From Desulfovibrio sp. JY (GTDB lineage Bacteria > Desulfobacterota > Desulfovibrionia > Desulfovibrionales > Desulfovibrionaceae): a stretch of 64,000 nt of DNA. The notes beneath the pieces are model-generated. The model was not told the DNA's origin, searched no databases, and saw nothing but the letters and a program-made list of their open reading frames with translations. The stretch spans positions 372,001 through 436,000 of the forward strand of contig CP082962.1 in NCBI GenBank assembly GCA_021730285.1, given 5' to 3'. The translations under genes were made by a program, and so were the position numbers. Shown one piece after another: positions 1 through 12,179 of this stretch (position 1 is its first letter; each line of letters opens with the position of its first letter).

Positions 1-35
1 GCCAGCATATCGGAAATGGGGTCGGTCACCGACAT
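1..35 (-). CDS. rpsH: 30S ribosomal protein S8, N-terminal fragment
   Basis: Only the first 11 codons are inside the window; the gene runs off the left edge. They read MSVTDPISDML, the conserved start of S8, which binds the central domain of 16S rRNA and also acts as translational repressor of spc operons in E. coli. A strong Shine-Dalgarno (AAGGAGAAGG) lies just upstream in the short gap after rpsN. Position after rpsN matches the universal spc order. Confidence 0.9.
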   Translation of the reverse strand, partial: MSVTDPISDML

Positions 36-53
36 GGCGTCCTTCTCCTTAGC

Positions 54-239
54 TTACCAGCTCGACTTGCGCACGCCCGGCATTTCGCCGGTCAGCGACA
101 TGTTACGGAAGCAAATACGGCACACGCCGTACTTACGCAAAAACGCCCTGGGACGACCGCAGATGGGACAGCGGTTATACGCTCTGGTTGAAAACTTCGG
201 CTTGCGGCTGGCTTTCACCATCAAAGATTTGCGGGCCAC
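54..239 (-). CDS. rpsN: 30S ribosomal protein S14, zinc-binding type
   Basis: 61 residues, the short zinc-binding (type Z) S14. Two CxxC pairs, CPIC near residue 24 and CRIC near residue 40, form the C4 zinc site. The protein assembles into the 3' domain of the 30S head. It lies between rplE and rpsH. Zinc-free paralogues are longer (about 100 residues) and lack the cysteines, so this copy depends on zinc. Confidence 0.97.
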   Translation of the reverse strand: MARKSLMVKASRKPKFSTRAYNRCPICGRPRAFLRKYGVCRICFRNMSLTGEMPGVRKSSW

Positions 240-250
240 GTCCGATCTCC

Positions 251-790
251 TTACTTTTTAAACGGCATGCCGAGTTGGTCGAGGAACATCTTCCCCTCCT
301 TGTCGGACTTCGCCGTCGTGACGATAGTGACGTTCATGCCCTTGACGTGTTCGACGCGATCCACGTTGATTTCCGGGAAAATCGTATGCTCCCGGATGCC
401 GAGGGTGAAATTGCCGCGTCCGTCGAAGCCACGATCGGGCACGCCGCGAAAGTCGCGGACCCGGGGCAGCGCGAAGTTAATCAGTTTGTCAAGGAAATCC
501 CACATGCGCATCCGGCGAAGAGTCACACGGCACCCCACCGGCATGCCCTCCCGGAGCTTAAACGCCGCGATGGACTTGCGGGCACGCGTCACAACGGCCT
601 TCTGTCCCGAAATGGCGGTCAGCTCGACCACAGCTTCCTCAATGAGCTTGTTGTTATTGCCCGCTTCGCCCAAACCCATGTTGAGCGAAATGAAGGAAAG
701 CCGGGGGATTTGCATGCTGGAAGTGTACCCGAACTCTTTTTTGAGCTCCGGGGCGATCTTCTCGGCATAAATTTGTTCCAGGCGGGTCAT
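251..790 (-). CDS. rplE: 50S ribosomal protein L5
   Basis: 179 residues, the usual L5 length. L5 binds 5S rRNA in the central protuberance and contacts P-site tRNA. The frame stays open 13 codons upstream, but the start [11 protein letters not shown] at 790 is chosen because AGGAGAAAGGAA sits directly before it and the extension would overlap rplX. Eleven bases separate it from rpsN. Confidence 0.96.
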   Translation of the reverse strand: MTRLEQIYAEKIAPELKKEFGYTSSMQIPRLSFISLNMGLGEAGNNNKLIEEAVVELTAISGQKAVVTRARKSIAAFKLREGMPVGCRVTLRRMRMWDFLDKLINFALPRVRDFRGVPDRGFDGRGNFTLGIREHTIFPEINVDRVEHVKGMNVTIVTTAKSDKEGKMFLDQLGMPFKK

Positions 791-807
791 ACCGTGTTCC
801 TTTCTCC

Positions 808-1131
808 TCAAGCGATTTCGCGTCCGCACTTCTTGCAGAAGCGGACCTTTTTGCCGTCGACGGTTTCTTTGTAACCGATCTTGGCAGGTTTAGCGCAACC
901 GTCACACAGAAAAGCCACATTGGAGATGTCCAAGGGCGCTTCCTTCTCGACGATCCCGCCGGGAATCTTGGCGTAGGGATTGGCCTTGGTGTGGCGCTTG
1001 ACCATGTTCACCTTTTCCACCAGCACGGCATTCTTCTTGGGCAGAATCTTGAGCACCTTGCCCACCTTGCCCTTGTCCTTGCCGGTGGTGACCATCACCT
1101 TGTCGTTTTTACGAATCCGATACGTTTTCAT
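808..1131 (-). CDS. rplX: 50S ribosomal protein L24
   Basis: 107 residues with the N-terminal KOW motif ([13 protein letters not shown], about residues 17-29). L24 is an assembly initiator that binds domain I of 23S rRNA. The C-terminal half has CDGC (about residue 76) and CKKC (about residue 98), a C4 zinc-ribbon-like arrangement present in some bacterial L24 proteins and absent from E. coli L24. It sits between rplN and rplE as usual. Confidence 0.96.
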   Translation of the reverse strand: MKTYRIRKNDKVMVTTGKDKGKVGKVLKILPKKNAVLVEKVNMVKRHTKANPYAKIPGGIVEKEAPLDISNVAFLCDGCAKPAKIGYKETVDGKKVRFCKKCGREIA

Positions 1132-1159
1132 GGCGTCCTCGATGGCGCGGGGCGGTGTC

Positions 1160-1528
1160 CTAGAGGACTTCCGGCGCCAGCGACACGATTTTCATGAAGT
1201 TTTTCTGACGCAGCTCGCGGGCTACCGGTCCGAAGATACGGGTGCCGACAGGTTCGAGCTGGGCCGACAGCAGCACGGCCGAGTTGTTGTCGAACTTGAT
1301 GAAGGATCCGTCGGGCCGCCCCACTTCTTTCTTGGTGCGCACCACAACAGCCTTCATCACCGCGCCCTTTTTCACCTTGGAATTGGGCAGGGCGTCCTTC
1401 ACGGCCACCACAATGATGTCGCCCACCGAGGCGTAACGACGACGCGAGCCGCCGAGCACCTTGATGCAGCTGACCTTCTTGGCGCCGGAATTGTCCGCCA
1501 CGTCGAGCTGGGTTTCTACCTGGATCAT
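1160..1528 (-). CDS. rplN: 50S ribosomal protein L14
   Basis: 122 residues, collinear with bacterial L14 ([19 protein letters not shown] start). L14 lies at the subunit interface, contacts helix 44 of 16S rRNA in bridge B8, and binds the silencing factor RsfS in other bacteria. It is in the conserved rpsQ-rplN-rplX order, with 10 bases to rpsQ and 28 to rplX. Confidence 0.97.
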   Translation of the reverse strand: MIQVETQLDVADNSGAKKVSCIKVLGGSRRRYASVGDIIVVAVKDALPNSKVKKGAVMKAVVVRTKKEVGRPDGSFIKFDNNSAVLLSAQLEPVGTRIFGPVARELRQKNFMKIVSLAPEVL

Positions 1529-1538
1529 GGCCTTGCTC

Positions 1539-1799
1539 CTAAACCGCTTTTTCCATGATTTTCACGAGATGCCAGCGCTTACGGGCAGACAGCGGGCGAT
1601 GCTCGATGATGCTGACCATATCGCCGACGCCGCAATCATTTTGCGGATCGTGGGCCATGAACTTTTTCCGACGACGAATGTACTTCTTAAACAACGGATG
1701 CTTGACCAAGGTCTCGACCATGACCGTGATGGTCTTGTCGGCCTTGTCGGAAACGACGACGCCGGTCAGCACCCGGCGGTTGCTCTTATGTTCTTCCAT
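1539..1799 (-). CDS. rpsQ: 30S ribosomal protein S17
   Basis: 86 residues, OB-fold S17, a primary binder of the 16S 5' domain. The conserved core [15 protein letters not shown] lies near residues 12-26 and the [18 protein letters not shown] segment follows. It is twelve bases downstream of rpmC and ten upstream of rplN, so it is part of the same transcript. Confidence 0.97.
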   Translation of the reverse strand: MEEHKSNRRVLTGVVVSDKADKTITVMVETLVKHPLFKKYIRRRKKFMAHDPQNDCGVGDMVSIIEHRPLSARKRWHLVKIMEKAV

Positions 1800-1811
1800 G
1801 GCGAACCCCAG

Positions 1812-2006
1812 TTAGGCTTGGCGCTTTTTTTCGTTTTGCACGGTCAGGATGCGCGCGATATCCTTACGCACCTGACGCAGGCGATGCGTCTTTTCCAGCT
1901 GGGCGGTGGCGTGCTGGAAACGCAGCTTGAAGAGCTCCTCGCGGGACTCGCCAAGCTTTTGGGCCAAGCCGTTTCCGTCGAGTTCACGCAGTTCGGCGGT
2001 CTTCAT
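1812..2006 (-). CDS. rpmC: 50S ribosomal protein L29
   Basis: 64 residues, two-helix L29 from the rim of the peptide exit tunnel. In other bacteria it docks SRP and trigger factor with L23. The helical hairpin spans the whole protein (KTAELRELDGNGLAQKL start; LRQVRKDIARILTV in helix 2). It begins two bases after the rplP stop, which implies translational coupling. Confidence 0.95.
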   Translation of the reverse strand: MKTAELRELDGNGLAQKLGESREELFKLRFQHATAQLEKTHRLRQVRKDIARILTVQNEKKRQA

Positions 2007-2008
2007 GG

Positions 2009-2422
2009 CTAAATGCCCTCCTTGGCCACGATCTTGGTCTTGATCGGCAGCTTGTGCTGGGCACGGGTCAAGGCTGCCTTGGCCGTTTCCAGATCAACGC
2101 CCTTGATCTCATAGAGCATGCGACCGGGCTTGACCGGAGCAAACCAGCCCACGGGCGCGCCTTTGCCTTTACCTTGACGGACTTCGGCCGGCTTTTCCGT
2201 CTTGACGCGATCCGGGAAGACGCGAATCCAGACCTTCCCGCCGCGCTTGATGTGCCGCATGATGGCGACACGGGCGGCCTCGATCTGCTGGCTGGTCAGC
2301 TTGCCGTGCTCCAGGGCCTTGATGCCGATATCACCAAAGTCGATGGAGGCGCCTTTGGTGGCCGGACCGCGCAGGCGGCCCTTCTGCATCTTGCGATACT
2401 TGGTTTTCTTGGGAGCCAACAT
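2009..2422 (-). CDS. rplP: 50S ribosomal protein L16
   Basis: 137 residues, normal L16 length. L16 positions A-site tRNA and organises helices near the peptidyl-transferase centre. It starts [16 protein letters not shown] and contains the conserved PFGxxGFAxxxxR-like segment after residue 30 in diverged form. Its ATG overlaps the rpsC stop by one base (TAATG), a classic termination-reinitiation junction. Confidence 0.97.
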   Translation of the reverse strand: MLAPKKTKYRKMQKGRLRGPATKGASIDFGDIGIKALEHGKLTSQQIEAARVAIMRHIKRGGKVWIRVFPDRVKTEKPAEVRQGKGKGAPVGWFAPVKPGRMLYEIKGVDLETAKAALTRAQHKLPIKTKIVAKEGI

Positions 2423-3063
2423 TACGCTTCCACCTCATGATCAAGAATCTCGCCTTTGAAAATCCAGACCTTGACCCCGATGACGCCGTAGGTCGTCTTG
2501 GCGATGGCAAAGCCGTAGTCGATGTCGGCGCGCAGGGTCTGCAGCGGCACGCGGCCGTCGCGGTACCATTCGGAGCGGGCGATTTCCGCCCCGGCCAGGC
2601 GGCCGGCACAGGAAACCTTGATGCCCTCGGCGCCGAACTTGCGCGAAAGGCCGACCGTGCGCTTCATGGCCCGGCGGAAGGCCACACGACGCTCCAACTG
2701 CAGGGCGATGTTCTCGGCCACCAGCTGGGAATCGATCTCCGGACGGCGGATCTCGTTGACCTCGACCGTGAATTCACGGCCGAAGCGCTGCTTGAGATCG
2801 CCGCGGACCTTCTCGATCTCCGTGCCCTTGCGGCCGATGACGATGCCGGGGCGGGCGGTGTGGATGATCAGGCGGATCTTGCCCCCGGCCCGTTCGATCT
2901 CGATTTTGGAAATTCCGGCGTGGTACAGGTTCTTTTTAACGAACTTGCGAATATTGTTGTCCTCGAAAACGAACGCGGGATAATCCTTTTTGGAAAACCA
3001 GCGGGACAGCCAATTCTTGTTGTACCCGAGCCGGAACCCGTAGGGATGTACTTTCTGGCCCAT
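2422..3063 (-). CDS. rpsC: 30S ribosomal protein S3
   Basis: 213 residues. S3 has an N-terminal KH type II RNA-binding domain ([14 protein letters not shown], about residues 77-90) and a C-terminal domain. With S4 and S5 it lines the mRNA entry channel. Its start [13 protein letters not shown] is typical. The stop overlaps the rplP start by one base, and rplV ends 10 bases upstream. Confidence 0.97.
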   Translation of the reverse strand: MGQKVHPYGFRLGYNKNWLSRWFSKKDYPAFVFEDNNIRKFVKKNLYHAGISKIEIERAGGKIRLIIHTARPGIVIGRKGTEIEKVRGDLKQRFGREFTVEVNEIRRPEIDSQLVAENIALQLERRVAFRRAMKRTVGLSRKFGAEGIKVSCAGRLAGAEIARSEWYRDGRVPLQTLRADIDYGFAIAKTTYGVIGVKVWIFKGEILDHEVEA

Positions 3064-3073
3064 AGTGTCGCTC

Positions 3074-3406
3074 CTAGTTCTCGGCCACGACGACGGTGAT
3101 ATGGCTCGTGCGCTTGACGATCCTAAAGGCGCGGCCCATGGAGCGCGTCATGATGCGCTTCCAGGTCGGCCCGGGATTGACGATCACCTGTTTGACCGTG
3201 AGGTTGTCGATGTCAACACCCGAAATCTGCTCGGCATTGGCCACGGCCGAACCTAAGACTTTACCGATGAGCTTGGCCGACTTCTTGGGTGTGAACTTCA
3301 GTATATTCATGGCCTCCTCAACCGGACGGCCAAGAATGTTGGCGGCAACGAGCCGCGCCTTCTGGGGCGACACGCGGATGAATTTGGCTCTCGCTTTGGC
3401 TTCCAT
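3074..3406 (-). CDS. rplV: 50S ribosomal protein L22
   Basis: 110 residues. L22 lines the exit tunnel with a long beta hairpin near its C terminus ([18 protein letters not shown], about residues 77-94). Alterations in this hairpin confer macrolide resistance in other species. The sequence is full length with no insertion or deletion visible in the hairpin. It lies between rpsS and rpsC in the S10 order. Confidence 0.96.
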   Translation of the reverse strand: MEAKARAKFIRVSPQKARLVAANILGRPVEEAMNILKFTPKKSAKLIGKVLGSAVANAEQISGVDIDNLTVKQVIVNPGPTWKRIMTRSMGRAFRIVKRTSHITVVVAEN

Positions 3407-3436
3407 GGCTTTATCCCGGCCGGGAACGATCCCCGG

Positions 3437-3718
3437 CTACTTTTTCACTTTGCTTTTCTTGTCCGCGGCATGGCCGTGGAAGGTCCGCGTGGGGGCGAAC
3501 TCGCCAAGCTTGTGGCCGACCATGTTCTCGGAAACGAACACCGGGATGAACTTCTTGCCGTTGTGGACGGCGAAGGTGAGCCCCACCATCTCGGGCAGGA
3601 TCATGGACCGGCGCGACCACGTCTTGATCACATGGCGGTCCTTGTTCTCCACGGCGTAGGCGACCTTTTTTTCCAGGTGCCCGTCGACGAACGGGCCTTT
3701 TTTCAGCGAACGAGGCAT
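3437..3718 (-). CDS. rpsS: 30S ribosomal protein S19
   Basis: 93 residues, standard S19 (start [19 protein letters not shown]; conserved [12 protein letters not shown]). It binds the 30S head with S13 and contacts L5 in intersubunit bridge B1b. It sits 12 bases after rplB and 30 before rplV. The basic C-terminal tail (about residues 81-93) is complete. Confidence 0.97.
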   Translation of the reverse strand: MPRSLKKGPFVDGHLEKKVAYAVENKDRHVIKTWSRRSMILPEMVGLTFAVHNGKKFIPVFVSENMVGHKLGEFAPTRTFHGHAADKKSKVKK

Positions 3719-3730
3719 AGGCTAATCCCC

Positions 3731-4561
3731 TTACTTTTGTCCGCGCCGCTTGACGATGAGCTTGGACGAGGGCTTTTTCTTGTTTCTGGTCTTGTAGCCC
3801 TTGGTCGGCTTGCCCCACGGAGTGACCGGGTGGCGGCCGCCAGAACTTTTGCCCTCGCCGCCGCCCAGCGGATGGTCGACGGGGTTCATGGCCACGCCGC
3901 GGACCTTGGGGCGGTTGCCCAGCCAGCGGTTGCGCCCGGCCTTGCCGATGGAAATATTCTCGTGCATCACGTTGCCGACCTGGCCGACGGTGGCCAGGCA
4001 GGTGGCCAGGATGTTGCGCACTTCGCCCGAGGGCAGACGCAACAGGGCATACTTGCCCTCCTTGGCCACGAGCTGGGCGTAGGTGCCGGCGGCGCGGCAG
4101 ATCTGCCCACCCCGGCCCGGGGTCAGCTCGATGTTGTGCAAAAGGGTACCGACCGGGATCTTCTTGAGCTCCAGCGCATTGCCGGGCTTGATGTCCGAGC
4201 CGTCACCGGCGCTCACCTGATCGCCGACGGAAATCCCAACCGGCGCCAAAATGTAACGCTTCTCACCATCGGCGTAATGCAAAAGCGCGATACGGGCGCT
4301 ACGGTTCGGGTCATACTCCACGGAAAACACCGTGGCCGGCACGCCGAACTTGTCGCGCTTGAAGTCGATGATGCGGTAGACGCGCTTGTTACCGCCGCCC
4401 CGACGCCGCGAAGTGATCCGGCCATAGCAGTTGCGGCCGGAAGCGCGGGGAAGTCCCTCGCACAGGGACCGTTCGGGCTCGGTCCGGGTGATCTCCTCGA
4501 AGGTGGAGACCGTCTGGAACCGCCGACCGGGCGACGTGGGCTTAAGCTTGCGGATGGACAT
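3731..4561 (-). CDS. rplB: 50S ribosomal protein L2
   Basis: 276 residues, full length. L2 is needed for subunit association and peptidyl-transferase activity. The conserved C-terminal loop with the histidine implicated in catalysis is intact ([20 protein letters not shown], around residues 226-245). It follows rplW by two bases, so the genes are probably coupled. Confidence 0.98.
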   Translation of the reverse strand: MSIRKLKPTSPGRRFQTVSTFEEITRTEPERSLCEGLPRASGRNCYGRITSRRRGGGNKRVYRIIDFKRDKFGVPATVFSVEYDPNRSARIALLHYADGEKRYILAPVGISVGDQVSAGDGSDIKPGNALELKKIPVGTLLHNIELTPGRGGQICRAAGTYAQLVAKEGKYALLRLPSGEVRNILATCLATVGQVGNVMHENISIGKAGRNRWLGNRPKVRGVAMNPVDHPLGGGEGKSSGGRHPVTPWGKPTKGYKTRNKKKPSSKLIVKRRGQK

Positions 4562-4563
4562 GA

Positions 4564-4854
4564 CTAAACCCCTTCGAAGAACTCTATTTTATCACCCTGC
4601 GCCAGGGTCACGTAGGCTTTTTTGTAGCCCGGGATGCGTCCCGTCACCTTGCCCATGCGCGAGCGGGCCAGCGGACGGCGCCGAACGACCCGGACGGAAT
4701 CGACCTTGACCGAAAAAGCCTTTTCCACGGCCCGGGCGATCTCGATCTTGTTCGCCTCGGGATGGACGAAAAAAACCACCTGGTTGGCGGCGTCCTTCAC
4801 CATCGTGGCCTTTTCGGAAACCAGGGGCCGCAAAAGGATGTTAGCGTACTCCAT
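4564..4854 (-). CDS. rplW: 50S ribosomal protein L23
   Basis: 96 residues. L23 lies at the tunnel exit and docks trigger factor and SRP. It has the conserved [13 protein letters not shown] start and the loop carrying [20 protein letters not shown] (about residues 58-77), which reaches into rRNA. Its start overlaps the end of rplD by 14 bases, the longest overlap between ribosomal genes in this window. Confidence 0.96.
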   Translation of the reverse strand: MEYANILLRPLVSEKATMVKDAANQVVFFVHPEANKIEIARAVEKAFSVKVDSVRVVRRRPLARSRMGKVTGRIPGYKKAYVTLAQGDKIEFFEGV

Positions 4855-5473
4855 GACCGAGCCTCTCCTGGACCTTCAGGGCCGCGTCCTTGACCATGAC
4901 CAGATGCTCGTAGCGCAGGACGTCGTACACGTTGAGCATGTCCTCCCGGACCACTTTGATGCCGGGAAGGTTTCTGGCGGAAAGCTCGAGATTGTTATCC
5001 GAAGCGGGCAGAACAATCAAGGCTTTTTTCAGTCCGAAATCCGTGGTCACCTTGGCCATGTGCTTGGTCTTGACCTCGGGCACGGAAAGGGCGTCCACCA
5101 GGACCAGGGAATCGTCGCCCAGCTTGGCCGACAGGGCCATGCGCAGGGCGAGCAGGCGTACCTTGCGGTTGACCTTGAAGGAGTAGTCCCGGGGCTGGGG
5201 CCCGTGCACGACGGCGCCGCCGCGCCAGATGGGCGAGCGGGTGGAGCCGGCGCGGGCACGACCGGTGCCTTTCTGGCGCCAGGGCTTCTTGCCGCCGCCG
5301 CGGACGGTGCTGCGGGTTTTGACACTGTGCGTGCCGGCGCGCTTGGCAGCGAGCTGGGCGCGCACGACCAGATGCAGCAACTCGGGCTGCACTTCGACTT
5401 CAAAGACCTCGGGGGCCAGCTCGACATCGCCGATTTCCTGGCGGCCCTGGTCATAGAGTTTTACGTTTGCCAT
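4841..5473 (-). CDS. rplD: 50S ribosomal protein L4
   Basis: 210 residues. L4 has a globular domain and a long loop that forms the tunnel constriction with L22 (GGGKKPWRQKGTGRARAGST, about residues 60-79). In E. coli L4 also represses its own operon. The loop is full length. The gene overlaps rplW by 14 bases and follows rplC by 14 bases. Confidence 0.97.
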   Translation of the reverse strand: MANVKLYDQGRQEIGDVELAPEVFEVEVQPELLHLVVRAQLAAKRAGTHSVKTRSTVRGGGKKPWRQKGTGRARAGSTRSPIWRGGAVVHGPQPRDYSFKVNRKVRLLALRMALSAKLGDDSLVLVDALSVPEVKTKHMAKVTTDFGLKKALIVLPASDNNLELSARNLPGIKVVREDMLNVYDVLRYEHLVMVKDAALKVQERLGHGVR

Positions 5474-5487
5474 GGCGTTTTATCCCG

Positions 5488-6120
5488 TTATCCCTGCTTG
5501 CGCACCAGGACCACGCAGTTGCGCGGCCCGGGGACCTGGCCTTTGACCAGGATCAGGTTCATTTCCGGGCGCACGTCCACGACCTGGATGCCCGACACCG
5601 TAACGGTGCGTGCGCCCATGTGGCCGGCCATGTGTTTGCCTTTCATGACCTTGCCCGGTTCGGTGTTGTTGCCGATGGAACCGCCAGAGCGGTGGGCTTT
5701 CTCCGTACCATGGGTCTTTTTGAGACCCTTGAAGTTCCAGCGCTTCATCACGCCGGCGAAGCCCTTGCCGATGGAGGTGCCCGTCACTTTGACGACCTCG
5801 CCCGGGGCGAAGATGTCCACCGTGACGTCCATGCCCAGCTCGAAAGCGGCCGGGCCGTCGCAGCGCAGCTCACGAAGCGTACGGAAGTAGCCGCGACCGG
5901 CCTTGTCCATATGCCCCTTGGCGGGCTTGGTTACCTTGCGTTCCGGGATCGTGTCGAACCCGATCTGCATGGCGTTGTATCCGTCTTTTTCCTCGGTTTT
6001 CACCTGGGTGACGGGGCAGGGTCCGGCCTCAATGACCGTGACCGGAATGATCGAACCATCATCGCCGAAAACCCGGGTCATGCCCAGTTTACGGCCGAGA
6101 ATTCCAAGCGTGGCAGCCAT
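5488..6120 (-). CDS. rplC: 50S ribosomal protein L3
   Basis: 210 residues. L3 initiates 50S assembly, and its central extension approaches the peptidyl-transferase centre. The start [14 protein letters not shown] is the family signature. In the tip, where E. coli reads MAGQMG and the Gln is methylated by PrmB, this protein reads MAGHMG. The modified residue is therefore absent, as in many other phyla. It lies 12 bases downstream of rpsJ. Confidence 0.97.
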   Translation of the reverse strand: MAATLGILGRKLGMTRVFGDDGSIIPVTVIEAGPCPVTQVKTEEKDGYNAMQIGFDTIPERKVTKPAKGHMDKAGRGYFRTLRELRCDGPAAFELGMDVTVDIFAPGEVVKVTGTSIGKGFAGVMKRWNFKGLKKTHGTEKAHRSGGSIGNNTEPGKVMKGKHMAGHMGARTVTVSGIQVVDVRPEMNLILVKGQVPGPRNCVVLVRKQG

Positions 6121-6132
6121 GCCGACCTTCCC

Positions 6133-6450
6133 TTAGAGCTTGATTTCCACGTCAACACCGGCGGGCAGGCTCAGCTTGCCAAGCGCGTCCACCGTCTGCT
6201 GCGTGGGCTCCATAATGTCCAAAAGACGTTTGTGAACCCGCATCTCGAACTGCTCGCGGGACTTCTTGTCCACGTGCACGGAGCGGTTGACCGTGACCTT
6301 GTTGATATCCGTGGGCAGCGGGATCGGCCCGGCAACGCCGGCGCCGGTATTGCGCGCGGTATCCACGATCTCGGCCACCGCTTTGTCCAGGATGCGGTAG
6401 TCGTAGGCCTTAAGCTTAATGCGAATGCGATCGTTTTGCATGGAAACCAT
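6133..6450 (-). CDS. rpsJ: 30S ribosomal protein S10
   Basis: 105 residues (102 if the second ATG is used). S10 belongs to the 30S head and, as NusE, to antitermination complexes. There are two in-frame starts, [13 protein letters not shown]. The first, at 6450, is preferred because GGAG at the very end of tuf lies eight bases before it; the second would be 17 bases away. The Shine-Dalgarno therefore lies inside the tuf stop region, coupling the two genes. Confidence 0.96.
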   Translation of the reverse strand: MVSMQNDRIRIKLKAYDYRILDKAVAEIVDTARNTGAGVAGPIPLPTDINKVTVNRSVHVDKKSREQFEMRVHKRLLDIMEPTQQTVDALGKLSLPAGVDVEIKL

Positions 6451-6455
6451 GATAT

Positions 6456-7649
<1,194 letters not shown>

Positions 7650-7664
7650 GTCGTCCCCCTGAAC

Positions 7665-7716
7665 ATCCGCGCTTGCGGATCGTTAATGTTCCACCTCGCC
7701 CGTCTCGTCACGGGCG
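7665..7716 (-). other. Two hairpins between fusA and tuf
   Basis: Two short perfect inverted repeats fill the 67-base fusA-tuf gap. CGCCCGT pairs with ACGGGCG (7697-7703 with 7710-7716) immediately after the fusA stop, and ATCCGC pairs with GCGGAT (7665-7670 with 7675-7680). No T-tract follows, so they are not classical terminators. They could be a processing site, an mRNA stabiliser or a partial attenuator that sets tuf level apart from fusA. Confidence 0.45.
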
Positions 7717-9789
<2,073 letters not shown>

Positions 9790-9807
9790 GACGCTATCCT
9801 TGTGCGA

Positions 9808-10278
9808 CTACCACCGGTAATGGGCAAACGCCTTGTTAGCGTCGGCCATGCGGTGCGTATCCTCTTTCTTTTTCACGGCTCCGCCGCGATTATGATAGGC
9901 ATCCAGCAGCTCGCCGGACAACTTCTCCGCCATGCCCTTCTCGCCCCGGGACCGGGCGTTGCCCACCAGCCAGCGCAGGGCCAGGGTGAGCTGTCGCTCG
10001 GGCCGGACTTCCATGGGCACCTGATAGGTGGCACCACCGACCCGGCGGGGTTTGACTTCCATGTGGGGCTTGACGTTGGCCACGGCCTTCTCGAAAGCCT
10101 TGAGCGGGTCTTCACCGGACTTCTCGGCCAGCACGTCCACGGCCTGATAGAAAAGTCCCTCGGCCACGCCCCTCTTTCCGTCGTACATCAGACGGTTGAT
10201 GAACTTGGTCACCAGGTGACTGCCGAACTTGGGATCGGGCAGCACCGAACGCTTGGAAACCGGACCTTTACGCGGCAT
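9808..10278 (-). CDS. rpsG: 30S ribosomal protein S7
   Basis: 156 residues, normal S7. It nucleates the 30S head and contacts E-site tRNA. Conserved blocks include [19 protein letters not shown] at the start and the [20 protein letters not shown] segment (about residues 80-99). It is the translational repressor of the str operon in E. coli. It is 17 bases from rpsL and 18 from fusA. Confidence 0.97.
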   Translation of the reverse strand: MPRKGPVSKRSVLPDPKFGSHLVTKFINRLMYDGKRGVAEGLFYQAVDVLAEKSGEDPLKAFEKAVANVKPHMEVKPRRVGGATYQVPMEVRPERQLTLALRWLVGNARSRGEKGMAEKLSGELLDAYHNRGGAVKKKEDTHRMADANKAFAHYRW

Positions 10279-10295
10279 ACGCGTCTCTCCTTAAC

Positions 10296-10667
10296 TTACT
10301 TGGGCCGCTTGGCGCCGTACTTGGAACGGCCCTGGCGACGATCGGCAACGCCGGCTGTGTCGAGCGTGCCACGAATAATATGATACCGGACGCCGGGAAG
10401 GTCTTTGACGCGGCCGCCCCGGATCATCACCACAGAGTGTTCCTGCAGGTTGTGGCCCTCGCCCGGAATGTAAGAGGTCACCTCGATGCCGTTGGTCAGG
10501 CGCACACGGGCGACCTTGCGCAAAGCCGAGTTCGGCTTTTTCGGCGTGGTGGTGTACACACGGGTGCACACTCCCCGTCGCTGCGGGCAGGCTTGCAGGG
10601 CGGGCGTCTTGCGACGCTTGGTCACCTGGGCCCGCGCCTTGCGAATAAGCTGGTTGATCGTGGGCAT
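10296..10667 (-). CDS. rpsL: 30S ribosomal protein S12
   Basis: 123 residues, first gene of the superoperon. S12 monitors codon-anticodon pairing at the A site. The loops where streptomycin-resistance changes occur read [12 protein letters not shown] (about 41-52) and [12 protein letters not shown] (about 85-96), with the usual lysines and the Asp that is methylthiolated in other species. A GGAG ribosome-binding site lies six bases before the ATG. rpoBC is not upstream in this window, unlike in many bacteria. Confidence 0.98.
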   Translation of the reverse strand: MPTINQLIRKARAQVTKRRKTPALQACPQRRGVCTRVYTTTPKKPNSALRKVARVRLTNGIEVTSYIPGEGHNLQEHSVVMIRGGRVKDLPGVRYHIIRGTLDTAGVADRRQGRSKYGAKRPK

Positions 10668-10713
10668 AGCCGTCTCCGTTCAAAAAAATCGTAGTGTATG
10701 GCAAAGACAGAGG

Positions 10714-10742
10714 CATATAGACCCATCACCAACCCGTGTCAA
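10714..10742 (-). promoter_or_regulatory. Sigma-70 promoter of the ribosomal superoperon
   Basis: On the minus strand a perfect -35 TTGACA (10742-10737) is separated by exactly 17 bases from TATATG (10719-10714). Transcription would start near 10707, giving a leader of about 40 bases before rpsL. It is the only strong promoter seen upstream of the twenty-gene block. Confidence 0.85.
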
Positions 10743-10763
10743 GCGGCGATGGGACTCACCATG

Positions 10764-10806
10764 AAAAAAACAGGCCCTCTCGCCCGATGGTGGGCGGGAG
10801 GGCCTG
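10764..10806 (-). terminator. Rho-independent terminator of the barrel-protein gene
   Basis: CAGGCCCTC pairs with GAGGGCCTG (10771-10779 with 10798-10806), extended by CGCCC/GGGCG inside. On the minus strand it is followed by seven T residues (10770-10764). It lies 33 bases after the barrel gene and just upstream of the rpsL promoter, so it insulates the superoperon. Confidence 0.85.
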
Positions 10807-10838
10807 CCTTGTTACCCTAGTTGGCGACGTTTGTCAGC

Positions 10839-11420
10839 CTAGAATGTGATGCGGATTCCGGCATGACCGCCCCAGGCGTCCAGGCCGTGATCGTCGAAGC
10901 CGATGCGCTGGTAGCGTCCAACCAGCTCGAAGGCCACATTCTGGGTCATGGCCACGGAGAAGCCCACGTCCACAGGCAGGGTCGGGTTGCTGTACTGGCC
11001 TTGACCACCGTTGCGGTAATAGGGGATGCGGTCGTTGGAGAACAGGCCGCCGATACCGGTTCCGATGAAAAAGGCCGCCTTGTCCGTGTGCACCGGGTAG
11101 AAGCGCACCAGGGCGTTGGCGCCAAAAGCCCAGGGATTCTTCTCGTAGCCGCGGTAATTCGTGCCTTCCTTCTTCTGGTCGAACGAATAGGCCAGGGCCT
11201 CAGCGCCGATCGACAGGCCGTCCATGATGAAATACCCGCCGCTGGCGCCGAAGGTAATAATCGAGTTCACCTGCTTCTGACTCGTTCCGTAGACGCCGAA
11301 TTCAGGCGTCACATAAAACGTCCCCGCTTCGCCGATGGCGAAGGACCGGGCCGGCAGCACCGCCAGACCGAGCATGGCGGCCATAAAAAGCACCAGTATC
11401 TTTTGCAGTCGCGCGTTCAT
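10839..11420 (-). CDS. Putative outer-membrane beta-barrel protein
   Basis: 193 residues. A signal peptide covers about residues 1-27 (hydrophobic VLFMAAMLGLAVLPARSFA). The mature part alternates polar and aromatic/hydrophobic residues and ends in GIRITF, with a terminal Phe typical of BAM-inserted barrels. Composition suggests an OmpW/OmpA-type eight-strand barrel, but no specific family is recognised. The frame is open 20 codons further, yet MNARLQKILV is chosen because AGGAGG precedes it. It is a monocistron with its own terminator. Confidence 0.8.
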   Translation of the reverse strand: MNARLQKILVLFMAAMLGLAVLPARSFAIGEAGTFYVTPEFGVYGTSQKQVNSIITFGASGGYFIMDGLSIGAEALAYSFDQKKEGTNYRGYEKNPWAFGANALVRFYPVHTDKAAFFIGTGIGGLFSNDRIPYYRNGGQGQYSNPTLPVDVGFSVAMTQNVAFELVGRYQRIGFDDHGLDAWGGHAGIRITF

Positions 11421-11742
11421 GGCCTTCCTCCTTGAACAAATACTCTTTAAGCGTTTCTTCCCGTTGGCGAAACCCTCCATGCGCGTCCCCCGGGTGCCTT
11501 CACAAGCGGTTCGCCTCGCATGGTCCGTCTGGAGTAAGTCATAAGTCGCCTTGGGAACTTGGAAAGGGGTCGGGACCTTTTTCCCTCTTCGGGAAGGGTT
11601 TCTCGCCCGGACTTTCTACCCGACCGCTTCATAGCAGACGGTCGTCAGCCCGGCAAGAGATGTTACAGCCGCCTGAAAATCTTGCTCTCTTTGCGCCCTT
11701 CCGGTATCTTTCAGGCCTCACTCGCAGCCTGAGGAGGACGAC
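11421..11742 (+). other. Divergent intergenic region
   Basis: 322 bases between two divergent genes. It contains a sigma-70-like promoter for the rightward gene (listed separately). Near 11572-11606 there are two imperfect hairpins (GGTC/GACC with flanking A/T pairs, and CCCTCTTC/GAAGGG) that could be leader structure. No convincing promoter for the leftward barrel gene and no extra gene were found. Confidence 0.5.
11682..11710 (+). promoter_or_regulatory. Putative sigma-70 promoter
   Basis: TTGCTC (11682-11687), 17-base spacer, TATCTT (11705-11710), 33 bases before the GTG start at 11743. Both hexamers and the spacing are identical to the promoter proposed at 21726-21754 for the RRM gene. 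Confidence 0.45.
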
Positions 11743-12027
11743 GTGGAGACAAAAAAACCCTTCGGGGTGGACCTGGAAGAACAGCTGGCCAAGTACAAGG
11801 ACAAAATCGAGGAGGCGCGCCAGGAAGCCCGGGGCAAGGGGCCGGATTATTTCGACCGCTGGACCGGGGAGCTCGAGCACATGCTCGATACCTACGACAA
11901 GGCCCGCTACAAGCTGACGCTTTTGCGCAAAGGCGGCGGCGACGCCCTGGCCGAATTGCGCGAGGGGTTCGAGTCCGCGCTTTCCGACCTCAAGGCGGCC
12001 CTGACCCGGGCCAAAAACAAATTTTAG
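11743..12027 (+). CDS. Small charged helical protein of unknown function
   Basis: 94 residues, starting at GTG behind GAGGAGG. It is rich in Glu, Lys and Ala and predicted almost entirely helical, with heptad-like stretches (about 8-30 and 66-92). It has no signal peptide, membrane segment or Cys. No family is recognised. It is a monocistron bounded by its own promoter and a strong terminator. The clean ribosome-binding site and terminator support it as a real gene. Confidence 0.75.
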   Translation: METKKPFGVDLEEQLAKYKDKIEEARQEARGKGPDYFDRWTGELEHMLDTYDKARYKLTLLRKGGGDALAELREGFESALSDLKAALTRAKNKF

Positions 12028-12106
12028 GACGGCGCTGCCAAGCCCCCTCTTCGCAGACCGGCCTTCCCCCGCCGTCTCCTTCCCGCTTTCCTCCCTGTTC
12101 AAACGC

Positions 12107-12134
12107 AAAAGGGCGACCGCCAGGTCGCCCTTTT
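12107..12134. terminator. Bidirectional terminator
   Basis: Perfect 12-bp stem: AAAAGGGCGACC (12107-12118) pairs with GGTCGCCCTTTT (12123-12134) across a four-base loop. The A/T flanks make it work on both strands. It separates the converging genes ending at 12027 and 12180. Confidence 0.85.
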
Positions 12135-12179
12135 GTCTGCCCGGGAGAAGCGCCCTTCCCCCGATGGACCGCTTCGGCC

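Noticed and set aside
11572-11606. Hairpins between the barrel gene and the coiled-coil gene as terminator
   Set aside because: They lie between divergent genes where no transcript should end, and the stems are imperfect without a proper T-tract.
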